From: an uncultured Bacteroidota bacterium
GTDB taxonomy: Bacteria; Bacteroidota; Bacteroidia; Chitinophagales; Chitinophagaceae
Direction: 5' to 3'
Length of the DNA: 64,000 nucleotides
Assembly (NCBI GenBank): GCA_903938445.1
Contig: CAJADG010000052.1
Location: 1-64,000 of the forward strand
The notes below the pieces were generated by a model that was not told the DNA's origin, ran no database searches, and was given only the letters and a program-made list of their open reading frames with translations. Shown piece after piece: positions 34,351-43,855 of the stretch. Within the stretch, counting starts at the first letter, position 1, and each line of letters starts with the position of its first letter. Position numbers and translations under genes: made by a program.

Positions 34351-34692
34351 TTATCGGTGTAATTTTTCATTATTTTGATGTCTTGTTGCATCTCTACTAG
34401 TTTTCTTCTGTAAATTTTTCTCTAAGGCCGTCGCTAAATCAATTCCAGTTTGATTGGCCAAGCATATTAGAACAAACAACACATCGGCCATCTCATCCGC
34501 TAACAACAAATCTTCTTCTTTATTTTTAAAGGATTGATCTCCATATTTTCGAACCATTATTCTTGACAATTCCCCCACTTCTTCCATTAATACTCCAAGA
34601 TTGGTTAGCTCACTAAAATATTTTACGCCCACTGTTTTTATCCACTGATCCACCTGTTCCTGAGCTTGTTGAATGGTTGTATTATTTGACAT
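34351..34692 (-). CDS. MazG-like nucleotide pyrophosphohydrolase
   Basis: LTNLGVLMEEVGELSRIMVRKYGDQSF...LADEMADVLFVLICLANQTGIDL (EExxE...ExxD). Confidence 0.9.
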   Translation of the reverse strand: MSNNTTIQQAQEQVDQWIKTVGVKYFSELTNLGVLMEEVGELSRIMVRKYGDQSFKNKEEDLLLADEMADVLFVLICLANQTGIDLATALEKNLQKKTSRDATRHQNNEKLHR

Positions 34693-34737
34693 TTATTGTT
34701 TGTTAACTTGTTTTAAGAAATGTAATTGCTTCTCCCT

Positions 34738-35190
34738 TTATTCTTTGTTTTTTGAATCAATAGTAATGGTTACAGGTCCATCATTTATCAAAGCCACTTT
34801 CATATCCGCACCAAACTTACCTGTTTGTATTAGAGCTCCTAAATCCTGTTGTAATTGCGTAATCATTTTTTCATAAAGTGGCACCGAAATATCTGGTTTT
34901 GCTGCAGCGATATAGGAAGGCCTATTTCCTTTTTTGGTAGAGGCGTGTAAAGTGAATTGACTTACTAATAAAATGGAGCCGCCAATCTCCAATACGCTTT
35001 TGTTCATTACTCCTTGCTCGTCCTCAAAAATACGCATGTTCACAATTTTATTGGAAAGCCATTCGATATCGGCTTGGTCATCCTCATTTACAATTCCCAC
35101 CAATACCATTAAACCCTTTTGAATTTGGCCAACAATTGCCCCATCTACGGTTACACTTGCCTCCAAAACCCTTTGAATTACCACTCTCAT
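34738..35190 (-). CDS. dtd: D-aminoacyl-tRNA deacylase
   Basis: MRVVIQRVLEASVTVDGAIVGQIQKGLMVLVGI, ILLVSQFTLHASTKKGNRPSY, TGKFGADMKVALINDGPVTITID. Confidence 0.96.
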   Translation of the reverse strand: MRVVIQRVLEASVTVDGAIVGQIQKGLMVLVGIVNEDDQADIEWLSNKIVNMRIFEDEQGVMNKSVLEIGGSILLVSQFTLHASTKKGNRPSYIAAAKPDISVPLYEKMITQLQQDLGALIQTGKFGADMKVALINDGPVTITIDSKNKE

Positions 35191-35257
35191 ACATTCGATT
35201 TTACTACATGAAGATAAACAAAACTATTTTCACTAATTTAGCTGTAATTTCAATCCC

Positions 35258-36742
35258 TTGAGTAGTATAAAAAAATTAGCAAGCCAAACAGCATGGTATG
35301 GACTTAGTTCCATAGCAGCTAGGTTTATTAGCTATTTATTAACCCCTTATTTAACCCTAAAACTTACCGAGGCTGCCTACGGGGAACAGGCAATTGTATA
35401 CTCTTTTATTCCATTTTTAAATGTAATTGTTACCCATGGCATGGAAACTGCTTATTTCCGATTTGGGTCTAAAGACAACGAAGAAAAAATTTATCATACT
35501 AGTAGTTTTTCAATGATTATGGTAACTGGGTTCGTCGTAGCCTGTTTATTAATTTGGGGAGGCCCCATTTCCAACTTATTGCAAATTAATTTACACCCTG
35601 AATATATAAAATTAGTAGCCTGGGTGGTTGCTTTAGATGCATTAACTACCATCCCATTTTCAAGATTAAGGTTAGAAGGCAGGCCTAAAAAATATGCATT
35701 TATAAAAGTGGGTGGCATTCTCATTAATATTTTGGCTACCTATACATTGATTAGTATTTTGCCAAGCTATGCTAATTCGCATCCCGAAAGTTTTATTGCA
35801 AAATTATATGTTAAAGGTTTTGAAGTTGGTTATATATTAATTGCGAATGTTTTACAAAATGTTTTTGTATTACTGCTATTGCAAAAAGAAATCCGATCAC
35901 TTCGTTTTAATATTGATTTTAAATTATGGAGTCAAATGATGGTATATGCCCTGCCACTGATATTAGTAGGTTTTGGTGGAATGATCAATGAAACCATGGA
36001 TCGTATTATGATTGGCTGGTGGGCAAATGGTGGTAGCGAAGAAGCTAATAAATCATTGGTGGGGATTTATAGTGCTTGTTACAAATTAGCTATCTTAATA
36101 ACCATTTCAATACAGGCTTTTAGAATGGGTGCCGAGCCATTCTTTTTTAAACAAGCACAGTCAGATAATGCGCAAAAAACTTATGCTAGAGTGATGAAAT
36201 TTTTTGTAATCACACTTTGTGTTATGTTCCTAGGCGTAGTGTTGTTTTTAGATATTTGGAAGGAATTTATTCGTAATCCAAAAATGTATGAGGGCTTACG
36301 TGTTGTGCCTATTTTGTTAATGGCCAATATGTTTTTAGGTGTTTATTATAATTTAAGTATTTGGTATAAACTAAGCAATAAAACCATGGCTGGTGCTTGG
36401 ATCACATTATTAGGCGCGTTCATCACCATTGTTATTAATTATTTATTGATTCCTCGATATGGCTATATGGCAAGCGCTTGGGCAACTTTCCTTTGCTATG
36501 GTACCATGATGGTAGTAAGTTATAAATGGGGCCAGAAGGTGTATTATATTCCTTATGCCACTAAAAAATTGATTGCCTATTTTGTAATTGCACTTATCAT
36601 TTACAGCATCAATTTATTGATACTTTGGATCTCCTCTAATAAAGCGTTTAATTATTTATTTGCAAGTATTATGCTAGTAGGATTTATTGCCTTTGTGGCA
36701 AGAATTGAAAAGAAAGAATTAAAATCTATTTTTAATAAATAA
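35258..36742 (+). CDS. polysaccharide biosynthesis/flippase-like membrane protein (MATE/Wzx superfamily), TTG start
   Basis: LASQTAWYGLSSIAARFISYLLTPYLTLKLTEAAYGEQAIV plus ~14 predicted TM segments; initiation codon is TTG. Confidence 0.88.
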   Translation: MSSIKKLASQTAWYGLSSIAARFISYLLTPYLTLKLTEAAYGEQAIVYSFIPFLNVIVTHGMETAYFRFGSKDNEEKIYHTSSFSMIMVTGFVVACLLIWGGPISNLLQINLHPEYIKLVAWVVALDALTTIPFSRLRLEGRPKKYAFIKVGGILINILATYTLISILPSYANSHPESFIAKLYVKGFEVGYILIANVLQNVFVLLLLQKEIRSLRFNIDFKLWSQMMVYALPLILVGFGGMINETMDRIMIGWWANGGSEEANKSLVGIYSACYKLAILITISIQAFRMGAEPFFFKQAQSDNAQKTYARVMKFFVITLCVMFLGVVLFLDIWKEFIRNPKMYEGLRVVPILLMANMFLGVYYNLSIWYKLSNKTMAGAWITLLGAFITIVINYLLIPRYGYMASAWATFLCYGTMMVVSYKWGQKVYYIPYATKKLIAYFVIALIIYSINLLILWISSNKAFNYLFASIMLVGFIAFVARIEKKELKSIFNK

Positions 36743-36747
36743 GAAAC

Positions 36748-37224
36748 ATGGCCGAAGATTTAACGATACAAAAAGGAACTAAGCAGGAACAATACGAATC
36801 TTTGATTCCGCAAATACAAGGATTGCTAATGGGTGAGTCTAATTTAATTGCAAATCTTGCTAATATTAGTGCCGCCCTAAAGGAACAATTCAATTGGTGG
36901 TGGGTTGGTTTTTATTGGATACAGGAGGATGAATTGGTATTAGGTCCTTTTCAGGGTCCAGTGGCTTGCACCAGAATTAAAAAAGGTCGTGGCGTTTGTG
37001 GTGGTGCTTGGGAAAAAGGAGAAACCCTTATCGTTGAAGATGTAGAAAAATTTCCTGGACATATTGCATGCAGTAGTGCTTCCAAATCTGAAATTGTTGT
37101 GCCTGTATATTTTGGTGAAACAATCGTTGGGGTTTTAGATGTTGATAGCGAGCATCTCTCCCATTATGATGAAACAGACAAGTTTTATCTTGAAAAAATA
37201 GTGGCTTTGATCCCGAATAGCTAG
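36748..37224 (+). CDS. GAF domain protein, free methionine-(R)-sulfoxide reductase-like
   Basis: ACTRIKKGRGVCGGAWEKGETLIVEDVEKFPGHIACSSASKSEIVVPV retains the three fRMsr cysteines. Confidence 0.85.
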   Translation: MAEDLTIQKGTKQEQYESLIPQIQGLLMGESNLIANLANISAALKEQFNWWWVGFYWIQEDELVLGPFQGPVACTRIKKGRGVCGGAWEKGETLIVEDVEKFPGHIACSSASKSEIVVPVYFGETIVGVLDVDSEHLSHYDETDKFYLEKIVALIPNS

Positions 37225-37285
37225 CAATGAATGCTATTTACTAAAGCAGGCTTGAAAAAGTAACCGAAAAATTAAAAAAATCAAT

Positions 37286-37294
37286 TAAGTTTGC
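37286..37294 (+). promoter_or_regulatory. -7 box (TAAGTTTGC) upstream of tRNA-Leu
   Basis: TAnnTTTG match ending 10 nt before the tRNA. Confidence 0.5.
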
Positions 37295-37303
37295 AACCCC
37301 TAA

Positions 37304-37385
37304 GCGGATGTGGCGAAATTGGCAGACGCACTAGACTTAGGATCTAGCGCCGCGAGGCGTGTGGGTTCGACCCCCTCCATCCGCA
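37304..37385 (+). tRNA. tRNA-Leu (anticodon TAG)
   Basis: GCGGATG/CATCCGC acceptor, D arm TGGCGAAATTGGCAGACGCA, anticodon loop ACTTAGGAT, T arm GGGTTCGACCCCC. CCA not encoded. Confidence 0.96.
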
Positions 37386-37396
37386 CTAAATACTCA

Positions 37397-37433
37397 TAAA
37401 AAGCCCTTTTCACACTCTGAAGAGGGCTTTTTA
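37397..37433 (+). terminator. terminator after tRNA-Leu
   Basis: AAAAAGCCCTTTTCACACTCTGAAGAGGGCTTTTTA. Confidence 0.85.
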
Positions 37434-37467
37434 TTGCGAAAACCTCCCCTTTTTAAGGTTAAAAACT

Positions 37468-37476
37468 TACCTTTGC
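37468..37476 (+). promoter_or_regulatory. -7 box (TACCTTTGC) upstream of tig
   Basis: TAnnTTTG match ~40 nt before ATG 37517. Confidence 0.55.
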
Positions 37477-37516
37477 CCCCCTTAAACACTACAAAAAAGT
37501 AGAAAATAGCAATATT

Positions 37517-38878
37517 ATGGCAACAGTAAAAAGAAGCAACATTGCACCGTTAAACGACAAATTAACAGTGACTATTACCAAAGAGGATTACTTAAAAGGC
37601 TTTGAAACGAGCTTGAAAAAGTATTCTAAAACAGCTAATATTCCAGGATTTAGAAAAGGAATGGTGCCAGCTGGTTTAATTAAAAAAATGTACGGACAAT
37701 CTGTTTTTCAAGACGAGGTAATTAAGACCGTTGAAAATGAGATGAACCAATATATCGCAAAAGAAAAAATTGAAATTTTCGCACAACCTCTACCTGTAAC
37801 AAATGAATTTCCTGCGATGGATGTAAACAATCCAAGCGACTATGATTTTTCATTCGAAGTAGGTTTAAAGCCATCTTTCACAATTGATACAAAAGGTATT
37901 AAAGCTACAAGATATAAAATTGAGGTTACCGAAGATATGTTGACAGCAGAAGTAGAAAGATTACAAGTGCGTAACGGAAACATGACCGAGCCTGAAGCTG
38001 TTGAAAATGAAGAAAACGTTTTGAATGTAACTTTTACTGAAGCTGATAAAAACGGCGTGGTAGTAGAAGGTGGAATTGCTAAAGACAACTCTTTATTGAT
38101 TAAATACTTTGCAGAAAAAGCAAGAAAGCAATTTATTGGTAAAAAGAATGGAGATGTGGTTACAATTCAATTGAGCAAAGCGTTTGAAGCGAAGGAGTTA
38201 GATATTATAATAGCAGATTTAGGTATTACAAAAGAAGAAGCTGAAAAGTATTTCAATTTAACCATCACTAAAGTTGGTGCGGTTGAAAAAGCGCCTTTAG
38301 ATGAAACTTTATTTACAGTAACCTACCCCAATCAAACCATCACTACGGAAGTTGAATTTAGAGAGGCCATTAAAAAAGATATTGAAGGTTACTATGATCA
38401 ACAATCTCGCAATCAAGTCCACGACCAAATTTATCATGCATTGATTGACAACACTAAGATGGACTTTCCTGCAGATTTCCTAAAGCGTTGGTTACAAACT
38501 GGTGGTGAAAAACAAAGAACTTTAGAAGAAGCAGAAAAAGAATACCCAGTATTTCAAGATCAATTAAAGTGGACTTTAATAAGCACACAATTAATTGCTG
38601 ATCATAAAATTGAAGTGGTTGCCGAAGATTTAAAAGCTTTCGCTAAACAACAATTAATGAGCTATATGGGTGGCCAATTAGGCGCATTAGGTGATAATGA
38701 CCAATGGTTAGAAGACTATGCTGCAAGAATGATGCAAGATAGAAAGTTTGTTGAAGATAGCTACCACCGCATCAGCACTGACAAATTGTTTCAAGCAATC
38801 GAAGGCGATGTAACTGCAAAAGAAGAGAAAATCTCAGCTGAGAAATTTGCTGAAAAATTGCAACATCACCACCACTAA
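37517..38878 (+). CDS. tig: trigger factor
   Basis: LTVTITKEDYLKGFETSLKKYSKTANIPGFRKGMVPAGLIKKMYGQSVFQDEV; immediately upstream of clpP/clpX. Confidence 0.92.
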   Translation: MATVKRSNIAPLNDKLTVTITKEDYLKGFETSLKKYSKTANIPGFRKGMVPAGLIKKMYGQSVFQDEVIKTVENEMNQYIAKEKIEIFAQPLPVTNEFPAMDVNNPSDYDFSFEVGLKPSFTIDTKGIKATRYKIEVTEDMLTAEVERLQVRNGNMTEPEAVENEENVLNVTFTEADKNGVVVEGGIAKDNSLLIKYFAEKARKQFIGKKNGDVVTIQLSKAFEAKELDIIIADLGITKEEAEKYFNLTITKVGAVEKAPLDETLFTVTYPNQTITTEVEFREAIKKDIEGYYDQQSRNQVHDQIYHALIDNTKMDFPADFLKRWLQTGGEKQRTLEEAEKEYPVFQDQLKWTLISTQLIADHKIEVVAEDLKAFAKQQLMSYMGGQLGALGDNDQWLEDYAARMMQDRKFVEDSYHRISTDKLFQAIEGDVTAKEEKISAEKFAEKLQHHHH

Positions 38879-38917
38879 TCCAATATTTTGCCCAAAGGGG
38901 CGCTAATTATAATTTTT

Positions 38918-38951
38918 AAGACCTTCCTAAACCAGGGAAGGTCTTTTTTTA
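38918..38951 (+). terminator. terminator after tig
   Basis: AAGACCTTCC-TAAACCA-GGGAAGGTCTTTTTTT. Confidence 0.85.
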
Positions 38952-39035
38952 TTGAAATACGGTCAAGTTTGGCATCGTTTTTGCTCTACCATTAGGGAAT
39001 AGGTTTTACCTTTACTTTACTAGAAAAACACATAT

Positions 39036-39722
39036 ATGAACTTAGGAAAAGAATTTGAAAAGTACGCTGTTAAACACAGAGGAATCAGCAGCAATAGTTT
39101 ACATCAGTATCAAAATAGTGTAACGAATCTAACTCCTTATATTATTGAAGAAAGACCGATGAATGTGGCAAGTATGGATGTATTTAGCCGCTTAATGATG
39201 GACCGTATTATCTTTTTGGGCGAAGGCATTAATGACTATGTAGCTAATATTGTAACTGCTCAACTATTGTTTTTAGAAAGTACAGATCGCACTAAAGATA
39301 TTCAAATGTATATTAATAGTCCAGGTGGAAGCGTTTATGCTGGTTTAGGCATTTATGATACCATGCAATTTATTGGACCTGATGTGGCTACCATTTGCAC
39401 TGGTATGGCTGCAAGTATGGGTGCTATTTTATTATGTGCAGGGGTGGAAGGTAAAAGAACCGCTTTAAAACACAGTCGCATTATGTTACATCAACCAAGT
39501 GGTGCTGTGGGTGGACAGGCCTCAGATATTGAAATCACTGCAAGAGAAATTAAAAAATTAAAACACGAATTATACGAAGTAATTGCTACCCACACACATA
39601 AAGATGTGGAGGTAGTTGCTAAAGATTGTGATAGAGATTTTTGGATGACCGCTGCCGAAGGAAAAGCATATGGATTAGTAGATGAAGTGTTATTAACCAA
39701 CCCAAGAAAACAAAAAAAGTAG
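39036..39722 (+). CDS. clpP: ATP-dependent Clp protease proteolytic subunit (copy 1)
   Basis: IQMYINSPGGSVYAGLGIYDTM, GMAASMGAILLCAG (Ser), RIMLHQPSG (His), DCDRDFWM (Asp). Confidence 0.95.
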   Translation: MNLGKEFEKYAVKHRGISSNSLHQYQNSVTNLTPYIIEERPMNVASMDVFSRLMMDRIIFLGEGINDYVANIVTAQLLFLESTDRTKDIQMYINSPGGSVYAGLGIYDTMQFIGPDVATICTGMAASMGAILLCAGVEGKRTALKHSRIMLHQPSGAVGGQASDIEITAREIKKLKHELYEVIATHTHKDVEVVAKDCDRDFWMTAAEGKAYGLVDEVLLTNPRKQKK

Positions 39723-39777
39723 TTAAAAAAAACTATATACCTAAAACTAGAATTAACTAATATTTCAAATTGAATAT

Positions 39778-40401
39778 ATGATACTTACGAATCGTTTTTT
39801 AATGGAAGATGAGGATGAACCAAAAGCAGATAAAAAAGAAGAAAATGCTCCTGGGTTCTTAAATAAAAAAATGGAACAAATCTTTTTTGAAAAAAGATCC
39901 ATTTACTTATGGGGTCAGGTAGATGATAAATCTGCAAAAGATATTGTTACAAAATTATTGTTGCTAGATGCTGACAAGCCAGGTGCTGAAATTAATTTTT
40001 ACATCAACAGCCCAGGTGGTGTAGTGACTAGTGGCATGGTGATGTTTGATACTATGAACTTAATTAAAAGCCCTGTTCACACCATTTGTATGGGATTGGC
40101 TGCAAGTATGGGATCTATTTTATTAAGCATGGGCGAAAAAGGTAAGCGTACTATTTTTCCTCACGGCGAAGTAATGATTCACCAACCAAGTTTGGGTGGA
40201 TATTATCAAGCAACCAGCGCTGATATCGAAATTCAAGCAGAACAAATTAGAAAGACAAAAGAGTTAGGTGCTAAAATATTAGCGAAAAATTGTGACAAAT
40301 CAATAGAACAAATCATGGCAGATTTTGATAGAGACTATTGGATGAATGCGGAAGAAGCAGTGGCTTATGGTATAGTAGATAAGATTGCTAAAAGCTTATA
40401 A
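39778..40401 (+). CDS. clpP: ATP-dependent Clp protease proteolytic subunit (copy 2)
   Basis: INFYINSPGGVVTSGMVMFDTM, GLAASMGSILLSMG (Ser), VMIHQPSLGG (His), FDRDYWM (Asp). Confidence 0.95.
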   Translation: MILTNRFLMEDEDEPKADKKEENAPGFLNKKMEQIFFEKRSIYLWGQVDDKSAKDIVTKLLLLDADKPGAEINFYINSPGGVVTSGMVMFDTMNLIKSPVHTICMGLAASMGSILLSMGEKGKRTIFPHGEVMIHQPSLGGYYQATSADIEIQAEQIRKTKELGAKILAKNCDKSIEQIMADFDRDYWMNAEEAVAYGIVDKIAKSL

Positions 40402-40457
40402 ACAAGTAGCTTAGTAAAAGTAGTAGATAGTAATAAAGAAAATAAAAGAAATTCTAT

Positions 40458-41702
40458 ATGAAAATGAGCAAAACAGATACAAGCATTCATTGTTCTTTTT
40501 GTGGACGCAGCAGAGATGAAGTAAAAATCCTCATTGCTGGCCAAGAGGGACATATATGCGAAAACTGTATTGAACATGCACATGAAATCATTGAAAAAGA
40601 ATTTCATCAAAAGAAAACAGATGGCAAACCTGGTACTTTAAAAGTACAAAAGCCAATTGCCATTAAAGCATTTCTAGATCAATATATTATTGGTCAAGAT
40701 GAGGCTAAGAAAATATTATGTGTTGCCGTATACAATCATTTTAAACGTATCAACCTCCCTACAACTTCAAAGAATGAAGTGGAAATTGAAAAGAGCAATG
40801 TGATAATGATTGGCGAAACTGGTACTGGTAAAACTTTATTGGCAAAAACAATCGCTAAATTATTAAACGTTCCTTTTGCTATTGTGGACGCAACGGTTTT
40901 CACCGAAGCTGGCTATGTTGGAGAAGATGTGGAGAGCATGCTAACCCGTTTATTACAAAACTGCGACTATGATGTGGAAGCTGCACAAAGAGGTATTGTA
41001 TACATAGACGAGATTGATAAAATAGCTCGCAAAAGTGATAATGCTTCCATCACCAGAGATGTTAGTGGAGAGGGAGTTCAACAAGGTTTATTGAAAATGT
41101 TGGAAGGAACCGAAGTGTTAGTTCCACCTCAAGGCGGTCGTAAACACCCAGATCAAAAAATGATCAAAGTGGATACCAAGAACATCTTATTCATTTGCGG
41201 TGGTGCATTTGATGGTATCGATAAAATTATTGCACGCCGTATCAACACCAATGCAATTGGATTTAGCGTCAATAAAGATGAGCAAGAATTACAACGTAAA
41301 AACCTTTTACGTTTTGTAAATGCACAGGATATTAAAACCTTTGGTTTGATTCCTGAAATGTTAGGTCGCTTACCTATTGTTACGCATTTAGAGCCGTTAG
41401 ATGCTGAAACATTAAGAAGTATTCTAACCGAGCCTAAAAATGCATTAATCAAACAGTTCACTCAATTGTTTGCTATTGAAAATATTAAGCTTAAAGTGGA
41501 TACAGAAGTTTATGATTTCATCACAACAAAAGCTATGGAATACAAATTAGGGGCAAGAGGACTAAGAAGTATTTGTGAAAGCTTATTCACACAAGCCATG
41601 TTTGACCTACCAGGTACTGATATAAATGAATTTGAAGTAACACTTGATTATGCAAAACAAATGTTTGACAAAAGCAAATTAAGTGCCTTAAAAGTAGCCT
41701 AA
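40458..41702 (+). CDS. clpX: ATP-dependent Clp protease ATP-binding subunit ClpX
   Basis: N-terminal zinc finger [26 protein letters not shown], Walker [31 protein letters not shown]. Confidence 0.97.
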   Translation: MKMSKTDTSIHCSFCGRSRDEVKILIAGQEGHICENCIEHAHEIIEKEFHQKKTDGKPGTLKVQKPIAIKAFLDQYIIGQDEAKKILCVAVYNHFKRINLPTTSKNEVEIEKSNVIMIGETGTGKTLLAKTIAKLLNVPFAIVDATVFTEAGYVGEDVESMLTRLLQNCDYDVEAAQRGIVYIDEIDKIARKSDNASITRDVSGEGVQQGLLKMLEGTEVLVPPQGGRKHPDQKMIKVDTKNILFICGGAFDGIDKIIARRINTNAIGFSVNKDEQELQRKNLLRFVNAQDIKTFGLIPEMLGRLPIVTHLEPLDAETLRSILTEPKNALIKQFTQLFAIENIKLKVDTEVYDFITTKAMEYKLGARGLRSICESLFTQAMFDLPGTDINEFEVTLDYAKQMFDKSKLSALKVA

Positions 41703-41727
41703 CCATAAACCCATAAAATAAAATTAT

Positions 41728-41880
41728 ATGCAAGAATTAATTGATCGCTTAGTAAAAGAAGCTGGCGTTACACCTGAACAAGCAAAACAATCTATTGAAA
41801 CAATTGCGGCATTTGTAAAAGAAAAATTCCCAATGTTAGGTGGTGCAGTAAACCAAATATTCAAGGCAGGCGGAAAATAA
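41728..41880 (+). CDS. 50-aa small protein, predicted helical
   Basis: ATG 41728 to TAA 41880: MQELIDRLVKEAGVTPEQAKQSIETIAAFVKEKFPMLGGAVNQIFKAGGK; AT-rich leader; below the ORF-track size cut-off. Confidence 0.7.
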   Translation: MQELIDRLVKEAGVTPEQAKQSIETIAAFVKEKFPMLGGAVNQIFKAGGK

Positions 41881-41882
41881 AA

Positions 41883-41904
41883 AAGCCCTTCTTTCGAAGG
41901 GCTT
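41883..41904 (+). terminator. terminator hairpin copy 1
   Basis: AAGCCCTTC-TTTC-GAAGGGCTT, inside a 32-bp direct repeat (41874-41905). Confidence 0.8.
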
Positions 41905-41905
41905 C

Positions 41906-41954
41906 GCATATATAAATCTTATAAAATTTGGAAAATGATAAGATTTATATATGC
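41906..41954. repeat. 17-bp perfect inverted repeat, 15-nt loop
   Basis: GCATATATAAATCTTAT (41906-41922) / ATAAGATTTATATATGC (41938-41954). Confidence 0.95.
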
Positions 41955-41959
41955 ACTCT

Positions 41960-41991
41960 AAAATAAAAAAGCCCTTCTTTCGAAGGGCTTC
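41960..41991 (+). terminator. terminator hairpin copy 2 (exact 32-bp repeat of 41874-41905)
   Basis: AAAATAAAAAAGCCCTTCTTTCGAAGGGCTTC identical to 41874-41905. Confidence 0.85.
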
Positions 41992-42034
41992 AAGCAAGCA
42001 ATCATAAACTAGGAATAAATCCTACATCAATACT

Positions 42035-42078
42035 AATAAATTTTTTAGAAAAATCCTACTTTTTCTAAAAAATTTATT
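42035..42078. repeat. 19-bp perfect inverted repeat, 6-nt loop
   Basis: AATAAATTTTTTAGAAAAA-TCCTAC-TTTTTCTAAAAAATTTATT. Confidence 0.95.
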
Positions 42079-42151
42079 CTATATACTACCAGTCCTTAGT
42101 GTATAGTATAGCTAAAATAATAGGATCCTATATGGCATAAATGCCTCATAA

Positions 42152-42988
42152 TCATTCTATAAAGTGTACACTTTGCTTTAGTTGAATAGCCTCATTTTGA
42201 CTCAAATCACAAGCCTCAATTAGCTGCTCCCAACCTATTTTGCCATTATTTTGTTTCTTAAGCCGCAAAATTATCCAAACCTGTTGATCTGTAAACAAAC
42301 CCAATTGTTTCCAATCTTTAAAATTCATAGCATTGGCGTTCAATATAATTTTAAAACCAGGCCTAATGTATAAATGCCCCCTAAGTTTTTGCAAAATACT
42401 ATCAGGCATTCCATATATTTTATTCAATTGATATGGACTGGTAAATGCGCCTACAAAATTGCGATAAGATAAAATACGATGCACAATCTCCTTGTTCAAA
42501 TTTGTTTTTAGGAACCATTCATTTTCATCCGCATTATTAATATCAATCTTCCAGTTATCCGTTTCATCATTAAATTTCTTTGGAATTTTTCGATTGGTAT
42601 AAAAGGGATCATCCGATTTTTTACGGGGATTCATTATTATATAAGGCCTCAACAACAAAAACAATTCATTTTTTAATCCATATAATTTAGCAAAATCATC
42701 TGCATTTTTAAAATGCCCTCCTCTCTCTCTATAATGTAACAAAGAGCGTACCTGCCGCTCAGGAATTCCTAACTGAATTGCTTGTACACTATCTATTTGA
42801 TTGGGATCAAAGAATATTAAGTGCAATGGCTTAATAGCTGAATTGGAAATTTTTTTATGATGTATACTTGGAGCAGAAAAAATCATACTCATTAATACAG
42901 AACCTGTCAATACAATTCCCAAAACAATAATTCCTTTGAGTTCTTTTTTTGAAAAATAAAAATAGGCCTGCCAATTTGGAAGAATCAT
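42152..42988 (-). CDS. helix-hairpin-helix (ComEA-like) domain protein with N-terminal TM segment
   Basis: Repeated HhH-like motifs (AIQLGIPERQVRSLLHYRERGGHFKNADDFAKLYGL; DINNADENEWFLKTNLNKEIVHRILSYRNFVGAFTSPYQLNKIYGM). Confidence 0.8.
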   Translation of the reverse strand: MILPNWQAYFYFSKKELKGIIVLGIVLTGSVLMSMIFSAPSIHHKKISNSAIKPLHLIFFDPNQIDSVQAIQLGIPERQVRSLLHYRERGGHFKNADDFAKLYGLKNELFLLLRPYIIMNPRKKSDDPFYTNRKIPKKFNDETDNWKIDINNADENEWFLKTNLNKEIVHRILSYRNFVGAFTSPYQLNKIYGMPDSILQKLRGHLYIRPGFKIILNANAMNFKDWKQLGLFTDQQVWIILRLKKQNNGKIGWEQLIEACDLSQNEAIQLKQSVHFIE

Positions 42989-43071
42989 TATAAAATAATT
43001 GATCCCAAAATAACCATATTAAAACGCGTATTTATCGCAAGAAATAATTTGTAAATTCAATTTATATAATA

Positions 43072-43839
43072 CTACTCTACGGTAAACTGCAACCCATCAT
43101 AAGCCATTTTAATAAATGAAGGCAATTGGGGCTCAAGCTCCGCCTGTAACCCAATTTGATGGCTGAAATGAGTGAAATATACTTGAGGTATTTCCAACTC
43201 AGTCGCAAGTGCAATAGATTCATTTAATGTAAAATGTGTTGGATGCGGCTCGGGTCTTAAAGCACTTAAAATTAAAACCTTTGATCCTTTGATTTTTTCT
43301 TTCTCCTGATCACTGATATAATTCAAATCAGTCACATAGCTAAAGTCCCCAATTCTAAAACCAAGAACCGGCAATTCACGATGCATTACTTGAATAGGCT
43401 TAAATAATAGGTCCCCGACTTTAAAAGGATCTTTGTGAATGGTATGTAACATCATTTCGGGCAAACCGGCATCCTTATTTTTTTCAAAAGCATAATAAAA
43501 ATCACGCTTTATCGCCACCTGTGTTATTTCATTCGCATAAATCTGCATGGGCTTATTGGAATGGAAATTAAAGGGCCTAATATCATCCAAGCCAGCGTAA
43601 TGGTCGCGATGAGGATGGGTAAAAACAACTGCGTCTAAATGTGTAGTATTGGTTCTTAGCATTTGATACCTAAAATCAGGAGTAGTATCAATTACCACGG
43701 CAGTATTATCGGATTGAATTTTAATACTGGTACGCAAACGGCTATCTCGAGGGTCCTTTGATGTACATACTTTACAATCGCATCCAATAAGTGGAACGCC
43801 AGTACTTGTACCTGATCCTAAAATAGTGATATTTAACAA
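43072..43839 (-). CDS. MBL-fold metallo-hydrolase (PhnP-like)
   Basis: LGSGTSTGVPLIGCDCKVCTSKDPRDSRLRTSI, VVFTHPHRDHYAGLDDIRPFN. Confidence 0.88.
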   Translation of the reverse strand: MLNITILGSGTSTGVPLIGCDCKVCTSKDPRDSRLRTSIKIQSDNTAVVIDTTPDFRYQMLRTNTTHLDAVVFTHPHRDHYAGLDDIRPFNFHSNKPMQIYANEITQVAIKRDFYYAFEKNKDAGLPEMMLHTIHKDPFKVGDLLFKPIQVMHRELPVLGFRIGDFSYVTDLNYISDQEKEKIKGSKVLILSALRPEPHPTHFTLNESIALATELEIPQVYFTHFSHQIGLQAELEPQLPSFIKMAYDGLQFTVE

Positions 43840-43855
43840 AGTAGCTTATTTTCTC

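Noticed and set aside
38864-38878. HHHH at the C-terminus of trigger factor, resembling a vector His-tag
   Set aside because: The codons run continuously into native intergenic sequence and a native terminator; histidine-rich C-termini occur naturally in trigger factors.
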